Source of the DNA: Sordariomycetes sp. S80-01Y
Lineage: Eukaryota > Ascomycota > Sordariomycetes
Assembly: GCA_037042185.1 (NCBI GenBank)
Contig: JAXQJY010000026.1
Coordinates: 1,178,001-1,242,000 of the forward strand
Reading direction: 5' to 3'
Length of the DNA stretch: 64,000 nt
The translations under genes were made by a program, and so were the position numbers. Shown piece after piece: positions 32,108 through 42,944 of this stretch; positions within the stretch are counted from its first letter, which is position 1; every line of letters begins with the position of its first letter. A model generated the notes under the pieces. That model saw nothing but the letters and a program-made list of their open reading frames with translations. It ran no database searches and was not told the origin of the DNA.

Positions 32108-34528
32108 TCAAAGCTGGCGCTGCTCCCCTTCAAACTCCTCCATGATCCCCCTATCCGTATCCAACGTCCCCTGCACAAGTGTACCCTCCAGACCCAGCCA
32201 GAACTGCGGCGCCTGCTGAACCTCCTTCTTGGCCGTGAAGATGTCACTCGCCACGGTCCTGATCTGGCCCCTCGCCCTCTCTGCCGCGGGCCAAACCCTG
32301 CTGAGCTCGTTCAGAGCCCCGATGTTGAGGCGCAGGAGCTGGCGCAGGTCGTCGTCGTCGTACTGGACGAAGTGGAGGGCCCACTTGCAGAGGTGGACGA
32401 TGGAGGAGAGGGTGAGGACGCAGGTGAAGAAGTGGGTGTGGGACGTGAGGTTCGGTACGGGGAGGGAGACGAGGTGGCTGATGGCCGTGGCGCTGGTGAG
32501 GGTGTGCCGAGTGTGCGCGTTGAAGGGCTTGGATGTTGTGTGGACGGCTTGGTGCGGCGCGCAGGCTGTGATGCTCTCGGCGGGAGAGGAGTCGAGTTGG
32601 GAGTGCGGTTGGTGGAGGAGGATGGATGTGGCGTTGAGCATCATGTGCGCTTGGAAGAGCATTTCGTCGACTCGGCCGTGGCTGTCCAGCGGATCGCGCT
32701 TCGATGGTGGGAGGTGGAGCGTCCAGTTCGTAAGGAGGGCTTGTACCTTGGACATGTTGGGGTCGGAGGGGGAGGTAATGGGTGGTGTCCGCATGAACTT
32801 GCCGAGGTTGCGGGCGCACAGAATGCGGTAGGCGAAGGAAGAGAAAGGGCGGTCGGAAGGAGCTATGAAGTCTTGATCTTCGAGCTCCTGGAGGGAGCGG
32901 GGAGGAGGAATAGTCTGTGACGGTCAGCTCGGGCGGCCAAGGGGAACCAGAAGGGGGCAGTCAAAGGGCTGTCGCGAGAAAAGAAAAGGGGCCTACTCAC
33001 CCCTGAGATGAACTCAAATTCTTCGCAAGGCAGGTCAACGTCGGCAGGGATATCGAACAGGGCAAAGTTGGTGATGCGATGAACCCCCGCAATCATGCCG
33101 TCGATGACGAAGAGATCCCACCAGGTCCTGCGCCAACTTTCCTCCAGAACAGGCGAGCTTCTCCCGTGGTAGCTCGCGAAGAGCTTGGTGTTGATGGCGA
33201 TGCTCTGAGCCAGCTTCTCCGCGTCGAGGAGCATTTCCCGGGCCTTCTCGTTCCGGGCCATGCCATCGAGGGCAACGATGAGGACCATCATGGCCTGGAG
33301 AATGAAGCCATCACGCCTTTCCGTTGGGATGCTCTTGAGGCGATGCATGGCTTCCTGGAAGAGGCTATCTCGAGCTGCAGGGACGTCGATGTAGAGAGAC
33401 CCGACCCAGCGCATGGCCGCCATGAGCGGCTCGACACCTTCTTCATGGGAGATGCGCAGTAGGAAGTCCTTCGGTAAGACAAAGGGATGAGCACCGTGGA
33501 AATAGATGTAGAACGATTCGAGGCATCGTTCCGACAGGGACTTTGCCGAAGTTTGGTTGCTGCTCGAACGAGTCGAAGGGCTGACGTCGTAATTTGACAG
33601 ATCCGTCCCTGAATTATCTGTGTACGGTCTCTGCGACGGAGTAGAGGATGAAACCGGCGTCTGTCCCTGTGAAGATCCAGGGGAAGATGTACGAGTACCT
33701 TGCGGCGCGCACATGCCGGGAGTGGCGTAGACGGCGCCCCCATATCGATCGCCCTCCACCTCTGGATCTGAGACGGCCTGGCGCTTGTTTGGGTTTTGGA
33801 CGAGACCTCGCTTTGGCCCTTTGCCCTTGTAGCCGCGCCTCGACTGAACAAAAACGCACTCCTCGGAGCTCCGGCCGGCGGCTACACAACGCGAGCAAGG
33901 ATGCGCACCATCGCACTTGAGATGCTGATCGCGCTGCGGTGGTGGTTAGGATGCGTTGGGACTGTGGTGGACACGGGTCTTATCAAGAAGGGTTCATGTG
34001 AGAACTTACACATGCGAGACAGGCGGTCGTGCCGGACTTTGTGGATTTCTTGCTGTTACTGTTTCTGGTTGCTCCCTGCGTCACTTGCGCACCCGAGTCA
34101 TCGGGCGACGCATCGGCCTGGGCGGTGGTGCCTTGAGTGCCGCTCATTGCGGCGTAGTCGGTGGTGGTGGAGGTTGGGCCAGAATCGAGTTCTGGGAACA
34201 GCACGGGATGGAGCTTAAGATGCGGCTCTGAATCAGGGTCAGGTTCTGGGTCTTGCACCACCGACTCAGAACGCCCTCCACCCGGTTTTGTCAGGACTTG
34301 GCTGTGCGTGATGTCAAGCAGCGGGTCATTGGGGGCTATATTGTGGGCAGCAGGAAAAAGATGCCCGCTGCTGGGCCTGACTGTGCCGAGATGAGAGAGG
34401 CTGTAGCGGCGATGGACGGTGTTGCCAGGGCTGTTGACAGGTTGCTGGAGACTGGCGTTGTTGGTATCTGCCGCCGCCGTCGCATTTGAACTGAGATCTG
34501 GGCTCAGGTCTAGGCGGTTCAGCTCCAT
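32108..34528 (-). CDS. Zn2Cys6 transcription factor beside carbohydrate genes
   Basis: Predicted nuclear regulator of about 752 residues from exons 34528-34010, 33933-33001 and 32914-32108 (introns of 76 and 86 nt). A 165-residue low-complexity N terminus rich in Ser, Thr, Asp and Pro precedes the zinc cluster: Cys170, 173, 180, 186, 189 and 199 (C-x2-C-x6-C-x5-C-x2-C-x9-C), reading CLACRDQHLKCDGAHPCSRC. Intron 1 falls exactly after the second Cys. An Arg/Lys-rich linker (QSRRGYKGKGPKRG) follows, then a fungal-specific regulatory domain with FYIYFHGAHPFVLPKDFLL and the WWDLFVIDGMIAG block. The first in-frame ATG (34528) is preferred; non-ATG frame extends further upstream. It lies between the broken transporter and the alpha-galactosidase, so a role in sugar use is plausible but unproven. 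Confidence 0.85.
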
Positions 34529-36146
34529 CGCGCGCGCGCGAGTCCCGTCCACTAAGAATTTGTCCACGATTGGGGTGATGGCAGCAAAGATATTTCCACA
34601 GAATCCGGGGTCGACTCGGGACGGAATTCCGAAAAGCACTCAGCAAAAGATGCTACAGTACAGAGGACGCAGAATTAGCATAGAAAGAATTTGGAAGGCA
34701 TGAAAGGGACCAGCAGAGTGGCAGTAGTTGTGTATGGCTGAGACAGCGTCGCTCTGGCCGAGGCACACCTTGGGTTTTGTACCTGGAGCAAGATGGCCGG
34801 ACTGCCGGTCAAGGCGTTCCAAGAAGCCATTGCGACCCCAAATTCCTTCGAATCTAGGCGTCGACGGCATTGGCCTGGTCCCCACGATTTCGTGCCGTTG
34901 TTGACATGTAACGGTCCATAGTGCCCCATAAAGCGTCGCGTTTGCTCGGTGTTGCTCGGGAGTCGATCCGCTTTTCCTGATCTGAAGAGACGCGATGGAT
35001 TCACGGGACCGAAAAGCTTGGTTCGTGACCGCACGGCAGCCTTTCGGGGCAGCAATAAGGGCCGAGGACTTGACGCACAGCTGAGAAGCTCAATGCCACG
35101 GAAGAAAAGTGGAAGAGGAAGATGACGATGAGGTGAAGTTCAAGTCCCTCCTTCTGATGAGGTGAGCACTGGGAAGGAGCGAGTCCTTCGGTGGAGCCTA
35201 AGGGCCGGTTGTGGGGATGCCATAAAGGCTAGAGCGAGAGCCAGCGATATCAACAGCGCAGGCCACCGGTTTATTTTGTCGAGATGTCACTCTTACAGCG
35301 CGCGTGGTGCCAGCGAGACACAGTCCTGTGGCCACTTCGTCCGAGGAAGACCCGTTCAGACCCAAGTTCAGTGTCTAATCTAGTCTATGATTGATGAAGA
35401 ACAATATATATATATATAATTCACAGTCTCTTTGGATGCTTCTATTTCACCGTTGACTCAACAGAGTAATCGCGCATGCCGACGAGGTATGTGCGCCTTT
35501 GATTCCGTCCCAGGGAAGCCTCGCCGGCCGAGCACCGCTTCACGCCCGGGCCAGGCAATGTACTTGAAACATTCGAGCTAATCACAGCCCCATCCATAGA
35601 TAGGTGAAAGACAGATATAGCTGCGATACTTCTTCCCGTGTGATTCACAGTTGGTGGCCATGGGGACACGTACGTCACGGCATTGCAGGCGCTAAACCGG
35701 GGTCTCCGCCATCCTGCCTGCCAGGCAGATCGAAGCCAAGGAAGCCTTGGTAAGAATCGAAAACTGATCAATCATATTCCAGGCTGAAGCTAACGGTCTG
35801 TCCATGGTCTCAATGCCATTTGATTCGTCCGAAACCCACGTCAATGTGCGTGGTCAGGGGCAGGGCAAGGCACCAGTTTCGTATGATCGTAGGATCGTAT
35901 GCAAGCCTCAACCATCCCTTTCGGCGTGATGCGATTTTCGGTTCCTTTCACGGCAGATAAGCTTTGGCAGTGGCTAAACAGAGAGAAGAACAACAGAGAC
36001 CACGTTTCATCCAACCCTTCAAGTTTTGAAACTAGCAGGCCAGGCGCCACGCAGGATGATTCCATCCAGTCTACATGCCGCTGCCGATGATCAGGCTAAT
36101 TGCTAAAGTAGGTACGAGGGAAATATCCTCGGTCATTTCGCGACTC
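34529..36146. other. 1.6-kb spacer between regulator and alpha-galactosidase
   Basis: Upstream region of the Zn2Cys6 gene and downstream region of the alpha-galactosidase, both minus strand. ORFs here are short and overlapping, with no domain. It contains a short AT dinucleotide run. Confidence 0.5.
35404..35418. repeat. AT dinucleotide microsatellite
   Basis: A run of alternating A and T of about 15 bp, seven units, in intergenic DNA. Confidence 0.85.
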
Positions 36147-37591
36147 TCACTTGCAATTCCCTTTGGAAGGCGTCCAGTCGGGATTAGGATGCTCTCCTAG
36201 TCACTATTAGTACTAGCATCATCCCTACATCACGCCACTCAGACTTACCATCAACCGTCGTCAGTCTCAGTGAAGCGGTATCATGCCTCTTCACGTCAAT
36301 CTTGAATTTGCCTTCGAACGTTCCGATATCTTCCCCGGTCCACATATCGTGAACAAGCAGCTCCTGTCCTTGATACTTCTTCAAGCCAGGACTCTCTTCA
36401 AATGAGAAGCCAAGGGTCTTAGTCTCATCATCAGCGTTCAGTATGAAGACGTGGATTCCTTTCTGCGACGTCCCAATCCAGTGACTAGGCGGGTGTGTGG
36501 TGTTCTCTGTTGTCTGGGCCACTGGCTCATCCAGTTTAAACGGCCTGACTGAGTCCGAGTACTGGTCATCTTGGTTGAAGTCGATAAGTTCCTTGTTGCT
36601 CAAGATCCCAAGCACAACCTCGTCAATTCCATCCAGGGGCGTCCCGATGATCAGTGGGCTCTTCAGAGCTGCCCAAAGGGCAAAGTGACTTCGGTTCTCC
36701 TCCAGTGTCAGGTTTCCATTGCCCACCTCCAGCATATCCCAGTCGTTGTGGCCCCAAAAACCAGTGTCTCTCCAATGAAGGGCTGCTTGGTTGACAATAG
36801 GCATCAACCCCCAAGAATAATCGTACTTGCCGGCCCATTCAGGATAAATGTCTCCCCACATGCGCCAGGAATGGCCTGTGTCGTTGCCCCAGCGCTCGAC
36901 ATGGGCATGACCCCAGGCGCAGAGGGAGTACTGAATGGTGCGGTTCTGTGAAAGCAGGGCGTCGCGCATTGCGTTGTATCGGACTGCAGTGAGCGACTCG
37001 CCGTAGTCGTAGCCCGGGGGTGGTTCGGGGTTCTCAAGGAGAGCCGGGTCATACTCGTACTCGTCGACCCATTCTTCAGGAACATTGCAGTTGTCATACT
37101 TGAGATAGTCGATCCCCCATTCTGCCCAGGTGCGAGCATCGATCTCTTCGAATCCGAGGGAGCCTTCAAAGCCGCCGCAAGTCAGAGTCCCTGCTATGTC
37201 AGCATTTACAATTGTTGCCATATGGAGGTAGCCAACCTGCGTCACTGTAGATACCCAGCTTCAAGCCGAGGCCATGAACGCGCTCGGCCACATGAGATAT
37301 ACCGCGAGGGAACTTCTCGTAGTCCGGCAGAATTCTCTTGGTGTCATTGTCTCTTTTCAGAACCTTGTCGCTCCAGCAGTCATCAATGTTGACATAGTTG
37401 TACCCGAGGTCTTTGAGGCCAAGATCAATCAGAAGCTCACCGACGGTCACGAAGGCCTCCTCATTTATGTCGCATCCATACTCGTTCCATGAGCTCCATC
37501 CCATGGCAGGGAGACGGCCGGTGCCATCTGGTGAAGGAATGGCCAGAATGGGAGAGGCCACAAGACCTGCAAGGGTTGCTGAGGCTCTCAT
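36147..37591 (-). CDS. Secreted GH27 alpha-galactosidase
   Basis: Hydrolyses terminal alpha-1,6-galactose from melibiose, raffinose-type sugars and galactomannan. The modelled protein has 448 residues from exons 37591-37237, 37190-36249 and 36196-36147. The ATG at 37591 begins a short signal-peptide-like segment ([17 protein letters not shown]). The catalytic barrel starts at [14 protein letters not shown]; the nucleophile is Asp151 in YLKYDNC and the acid/base is Asp232 in SWRMWGDI. A beta-sandwich C-terminal domain follows. Intron 1 (46 nt) has a weak GTTGGC donor, but its removal restores the invariant [11 protein letters not shown] final 52-nt intron (GTAAGT donor, GTGACTAG end) is proposed; without it the frame ends 36184 with an unusual hydrophobic tail. 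Several N-x-S/T sites fit secretion. Length matches fungal AglB-type enzymes. Confidence 0.92.
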
Positions 37592-39588
37592 ATTGTCAGC
37601 TGCCCAAGACGGCAATTCGCAGATGCTCGTGGGAGGACCTACGCAGCTGAGTCGACGCATATATATGGCTCGATGACATCTCGGGCGTCGCATGGACAAA
37701 ATCCTCGGAACTAGGCAAATGGGATACCCCTCATCGAACCCCTGAACACGAAAGTAGTAAACCCGATCCACAGGGCCAAGGTGACTTCGTACGGAAAGCT
37801 CGGTGTTAGCCTGCGAATGGTAGGGTCAGCTTGAATCTCAATTGACTTAGCAAGTGCGGAAAAGTCGGAAGTATAATGCAGATATGACATGTCGGCTCAT
37901 CTGGCTCCGAGTAAACGGAGGAAACAAGACACGGGAAAATAAGATCGCGGTCGATATTACATGCAGACGCCCCTCACGCTTGAAGGCCCGTACACTGGTC
38001 TGAATCCTTGGAAGCATAAATATGCACGAAATTCAAGGAATTGAGCGTAGAAGAAAGGCAAGAGGAAGTCCGGGATCCGCTTGAGGCCCTCATCCCCCCC
38101 ATACTAATTGATTTGTTTCGATTCAGGCTTCTACAGATGCGATGTCTGATTGTAGATCTTTCAAAAGGCGCCGTAGCTGCGACCGGAATTTTGTAAATTC
38201 GCCCCCGGATCTCAAGATCTACGCCAGCCTTGTATTGGATGAGTTCTCAAAGATGCAACGATAAGCCTGCTGGACTCCCAATCCGTTCTTGTAATGCTAG
38301 CCCCAGCGTGCTATGGGTTGGGGAGGCTGACAAGGGAACGTTTCGGAGCATCAAGAATGACACATAGATATTGGAAGAGCCTGCGGGGCAGCTTGTGGAA
38401 AATTTTAATCTATTTGAGAGTAAAATGAAGTTAAAAGAAGAAACGCTGCATCGGCGACATTACCCCATGTGAAGCCGGGCAGCTTCAACAGATAGGCATA
38501 GGCGGCCTGGTGATTAAGAAACATAATACGTCTGTCAATACTGAAGCATTGATATACTTCAGTAAATCTTGAAATATCGATGGTAATATGCTACTAGCAG
38601 TAGTTCACCGAGCGTAGTATGTTAGAACTGGCTTTTTGACTTGAAGTCTTCTTCGATGTAGCCGCAACTTCGATGCCTGCCTGCTTAAACTCGAGATCTT
38701 TCAGATAAGGCTCGCTGCACTTTGTTAAGGAAAGAACACGAAGAAAAGATTTACTAGAAGAATTTGGCTCAAAAAAAGGTACCTCCCGTCCTCTCTTCTT
38801 GGTGTATCTAAGTATGAAGGCCTTTACTACCTACACTCGTGTCATACGTGGTTCAGACCAGCGCAACCCAGTAATAAAGATGCTGCGTAAATAATTTTCC
38901 ACATCGTCTCAGTAAACCCTGATATTGGGACCAATATGTGAGCTTTTCAGCATTTCAATAAGTTGTCAGTGGTGGCTTGATTCGAGGCTGGGAAAGTCCT
39001 GGGCCAAGTTGTAGCGGCGATGAGTCCGATACGTTGACAAGCAATCTGTTCTACTGGCTTCCGGATCTGACCGAATTAGGTGGCCCAAAAGTTGATTGGC
39101 AAAATGTAGACTGTTTGGCAAGTTCGATCTTCCAAATGGCAGATTTCATACTCAACCCTTTTCAGTAAGGTCTTGGAAGGACCCTGAGGAGTAATCAAGG
39201 TACCGGCGGGTCAAGTCAGCCACGTGCTGAAGCCCCTGAGAGAGGATGCTTCAGCCACGAAATTCAGCCACACTTTTCCCGACTCGACACGATACTCACA
39301 AGATCCTTTGGTCTGTTTCTGCCTGGAACCTCGACGTTCCATGACTGTCGCGTCGCCATTGACAATCACTTGAGACGATGCGGTGATTTTCATGGTCACG
39401 GCATTGTTTTATTTCTTTGTTTCCTAGCTCAAGCGAGTGCGACTATAGACACGACAGCGTTCCCTTCGATCGTACGAATTCCCGCTTGGCGGTGGCCCGC
39501 CTACGTCACCCTCGACTACGCCGCCTCGCGAACCCGAATCCTCACGATCCTCGAACGCGCGATATAGGGGCATTGCTCTGACGAGAAG
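37592..39588. other. 2.0-kb AT-richer spacer, gene-free
   Basis: From about 38100 to 39000 the sequence is visibly AT-richer than its surroundings (roughly low 40s percent GC by eye) and contains almost no open frame over 60 codons. It could be a decayed, RIP-affected insertion or simply the divergent promoter of the alpha-galactosidase and the kinase. No terminal repeats or protein remnants are recognisable. Confidence 0.5.
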
Positions 39589-42500
39589 ATGGCTTCCTAC
39601 GGACAGCAGATGCCCCCCAAACATGGTGCTCGCCATGCGCCTCATGGTGCGTACTCGCCCCAGGCGGTGCCAGTACAGTCGGGACCGCCTGCGCCAGCTG
39701 GCACTTTCCAGTCTGGCACCAAGATCCAAGTCGGTAGCCACCGTGTGGTGATCCAGAAATATCTCTCCGAGGGAGGTTTCGCGCATGTATACCTCGTAAA
39801 GCTGCCGAAGCCTGTGGACGGGACTGATCAGGCCGTGCTGAAGCGCGTGGCGGTGCCCGATAAGGAGGCCTTGAGGGGCATGCGCACCGAGGTCGAGACG
39901 ATGAAGCGCCTGAAGGGCCACCGAATGATCGTCACTTACATCGATTCGCACGCATCAGAGATGAAGGGTGGAGGCTACGAGGTCTTTCTGCTCATGGAGT
40001 ACTGTGGCGGCGGGGGTTTGATCGACTTCATGAACACGCGTCTTCAACATCGGTTGACGGAGCCGGAAATTTTGAACATCTTTTGCGACATTGCTGAGGG
40101 TGTTGCCTGCATGCATTACCTGAAGCCAGCGCTGCTGCATAGAGATCTGAAGATCGAGAACGTGCTGATCACGAATCGAGGATCGTCCAAGAGGTTCAAG
40201 CTCTGCGACTTTGGATCATCTGCGCCGCCTAGGCCGGCTCCCACGTCGGTTGTGGAGTGCCGACTCATGGATGAGGATGTTCAAAAGCATACGACCTTGC
40301 AGTACCGAAGTCCAGAGATGGTAGACGTGTACCGGAAACAACCGCTGAACGAGAAGTCGGACATTTGGGCGTTGGGGGTGTTTCTGTACAAATTGTGTTA
40401 CTACACGACGCCATTCGAGGACCAAGGACAACTGGCGATTCTCAACGCGAGCTATCGATTTCCCAGTCAGCCACCATTCTCGGACAGGCTGAAGAGGTTG
40501 ATTGCCTCGATGCTGCAGGAGAACCTAAACCAGCGACCAAACATTTATCAGGTGGTAAAGGAAGCTTGCTCCATGGAGGGCCGCCAGGTGCCCATCCAAG
40601 ACATCTACTCTGGACAAGCGAAAACAGCATCGCGACCATCAGAGAAGGCACCTTCAAAGGGGCAGGCGGCGCCATCGTCCGGCGTCGGCGCTGTCTGGTC
40701 GCCCCCTGTTGAGGAAAAGCAGAAGATCCCCGAAGTCACGCCTATGAGGCGAGGGCGTCCAACAGCTTCGCCAGCGCCTGGCGCTGCGCAAACCAAACCT
40801 CCATCGCAACCTAGCAAAGGCGACCCATTTGCGGCGCTCGACTCGAAGCCTAAGGCGGGTGGGGATCCGGACGAGTTCTCCTCGAGGTTCCCTTCGCTGG
40901 ACCAGTTCTCGCTACTCCACGACTCAGGATCCAAATTCGACTTCGATTCTGCGTCAGCTCCTGCACCTCCACCGAAGAAAGACGACGTCAAGCAGAAAGC
41001 CCCAGAGCATCTGGTTGACGAGGTGTTCGCCGCGAATCGCAGCCCACCAACAGGTGGCATTGGAGAACGACCCTCATCGGTGGCGCCAGCAATCGCTTCA
41101 AGAGTTGTCTCCCAGCATGTCGAGAAGATCTCAAGAAACTCTTCTGGGCCTGCAAAGCAAGATGTAAGCAGAGCACAGTCCATAATTAGCAGCAACCCGG
41201 ACCTTCAGGCCATCTCGACCCAAACCACACCGAAATACGTCTCGACCGGCACGTCGACATCAGACCTGCCATCTCTTGCTGCGCAGTCCGGCCTAAAACC
41301 GTCCTACCGAGTCAGCGCGATCCAGACGTCGGAATCGCCACGATCAACAAGCCTGTCGAGGCCATCCAGTACTGGACCTCAACGGACCGAGTCTCCAGAG
41401 GTGATGGCCAGCGTCAGCGCCAGGATCAGCTCGATACAATCTGAAAAGGCCAGGGCCCCTTCAGCGTCTGGAGCTTCTATCGAAGTGACTCAACCCCCGG
41501 AGGACCTCATGGATTTCCCATCGCGGAGTAGCACGTTGAATGTCGAGGCACCTGCGCAGCGGCAGCGACCCGCTAGCACTAATTTCGAGGCTACCACAAC
41601 GATGGATTTCCTCCGCGAGCGCGAAATCTCTAGGCCGCAGAGCCGAGTGTCTGGGAAGAACTCGCCACACGTACCATCACCGAGTCTGATACCCACCGAT
41701 GACGAGCCTCAGCCTTCGCCCCAGCCCGAAGCCGACAACCTTGAGTTCTTAAGGAGTATGGAGTCTGGCGATGCCAGCAAGGACAAGTCAGCCAAGCGGT
41801 CAAGCTTGGGCTCCCTGTCGGGTGGACTGTCGGGTGGAAAGGGGATGCTCGCCAGCAAGTTCGGCGATGCCTTCAAGCGATTTGAAGGTGGTCAACAGCC
41901 TGGCGCCAGGACTCCGTCACCCTTAAAGGAGGACGACCGGCGGGACCTTACACCGATCGCTGGTTCTGTTGCTACAGATGGTGGCAGTGACAACGGACAG
42001 CCTCCGCAAGATCTGGATGCATTGACGCCTGAGATGAGGCGTGAGATCGAGCAGCGCCAGCTGGAAGAAGAGGAACAAAGGGTCAAGGCCGCTCAAGAGG
42101 CTTACCGCAATCGCGTGGCTACTGGCGGCGCTGGCCACGCTGGGTCAAGGAACACCACAGCTCCAGCGCGTGCGAGCACCATCCAAAACCGTGTTCAGAA
42201 CTTGCTTGATGAGCAGAAGGTGTCCCACGTCAAGAAGACGGCGTCTGGGTATGGGAAGTACTCGGATGATGCCTCTGCGGCGAGCAAGCTGGAGAAGCCT
42301 CTGCCCGAAGTCCCTCGGAAGCCCATCGCAGCCTCCAAACCCCCCACAAAACCAATCTACGGGGGCGCGGGTAGCAATGCCGGCACTGCGTCCGCGCCGC
42401 CTACACTTGCAGCCAACAAACCCAAGCCGGCTGCCCCCAAGAAGCCCGTCCATCTCAACAGCCTGCCAACTGGTCAGCGCTCGCCAGCGAAATCCACTCA

Positions 42501-42657
42501 GCCAGCCCCGAATGAGCAGCTTATCGCCGTCGATCTGCCTGGCCAGCCTGTGCTAGACATGTCAGCACACGAAAAGGATGCCTATCTGGAAGAGTTCTCC
42601 CAGCGATTTCCTAGTTTGAGCGCCATGGAGACTGGCGGCCGATCGAGTGGACGGTAA
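39589..42657 (+). CDS. Ark1/Prk1 (NAK) family serine/threonine kinase
   Basis: Predicted regulator of cortical actin patches and clathrin endocytosis; yeast Ark1/Prk1 phosphorylate Pan1, Sla1 and adaptors. It is one exon encoding 1022 residues. The kinase domain spans about 45-330, with the Gly loop SEGGFAHVYLV, HRDLKIENVL (about residue 183) and CDFGSSAPP in place of a plain DFG context, all typical of the NAK family. The remaining two thirds is a disordered Pro/Ser/Lys-rich tail with many possible SH3-binding and phosphorylation sites and a coiled-coil-like segment near 810-840 (REIEQRQLEEEEQRVKAAQEA). A short motif (EFS-x-RFPSL) occurs twice, near residue 430 and at the extreme C terminus. 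The ATG at 39589 follows a pyrimidine-poor leader; no competing start is nearby. Confidence 0.93.
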   Translation: MASYGQQMPPKHGARHAPHGAYSPQAVPVQSGPPAPAGTFQSGTKIQVGSHRVVIQKYLSEGGFAHVYLVKLPKPVDGTDQAVLKRVAVPDKEALRGMRTEVETMKRLKGHRMIVTYIDSHASEMKGGGYEVFLLMEYCGGGGLIDFMNTRLQHRLTEPEILNIFCDIAEGVACMHYLKPALLHRDLKIENVLITNRGSSKRFKLCDFGSSAPPRPAPTSVVECRLMDEDVQKHTTLQYRSPEMVDVYRKQPLNEKSDIWALGVFLYKLCYYTTPFEDQGQLAILNASYRFPSQPPFSDRLKRLIASMLQENLNQRPNIYQVVKEACSMEGRQVPIQDIYSGQAKTASRPSEKAPSKGQAAPSSGVGAVWSPPVEEKQKIPEVTPMRRGRPTASPAPGAAQTKPPSQPSKGDPFAALDSKPKAGGDPDEFSSRFPSLDQFSLLHDSGSKFDFDSASAPAPPPKKDDVKQKAPEHLVDEVFAANRSPPTGGIGERPSSVAPAIASRVVSQHVEKISRNSSGPAKQDVSRAQSIISSNPDLQAISTQTTPKYVSTGTSTSDLPSLAAQSGLKPSYRVSAIQTSESPRSTSLSRPSSTGPQRTESPEVMASVSARISSIQSEKARAPSASGASIEVTQPPEDLMDFPSRSSTLNVEAPAQRQRPASTNFEATTTMDFLREREISRPQSRVSGKNSPHVPSPSLIPTDDEPQPSPQPEADNLEFLRSMESGDASKDKSAKRSSLGSLSGGLSGGKGMLASKFGDAFKRFEGGQQPGARTPSPLKEDDRRDLTPIAGSVATDGGSDNGQPPQDLDALTPEMRREIEQRQLEEEEQRVKAAQEAYRNRVATGGAGHAGSRNTTAPARASTIQNRVQNLLDEQKVSHVKKTASGYGKYSDDASAASKLEKPLPEVPRKPIAASKPPTKPIYGGAGSNAGTASAPPTLAANKPKPAAPKKPVHLNSLPTGQRSPAKSTQPAPNEQLIAVDLPGQPVLDMSAHEKDAYLEEFSQRFPSLSAMETGGRSSGR

Positions 42658-42944
42658 CGGTAGTCTCTTATAGACATATGTAGAAAGGGGACGACAGTGA
42701 ATTGGACATACAGAAGAGAACCAACCCATACTAAACCAACTTAAATCAGACAGTGCATCCTGTCGCTAGACCAAGGAACATGTGGTGGTCGTGATGTGAG
42801 CTTGTGATGCATATAGCGGGGTTATGCATCAATGTTGGCAGATCTTATCAGCAGCCGATCTCGAACTTTTTTTTTCTTGACGCAACGCCGAGCTCAGAGT
42901 CCGCTTCATCCACGCCGACATCACAACCAAATTTAACCCTAGCT

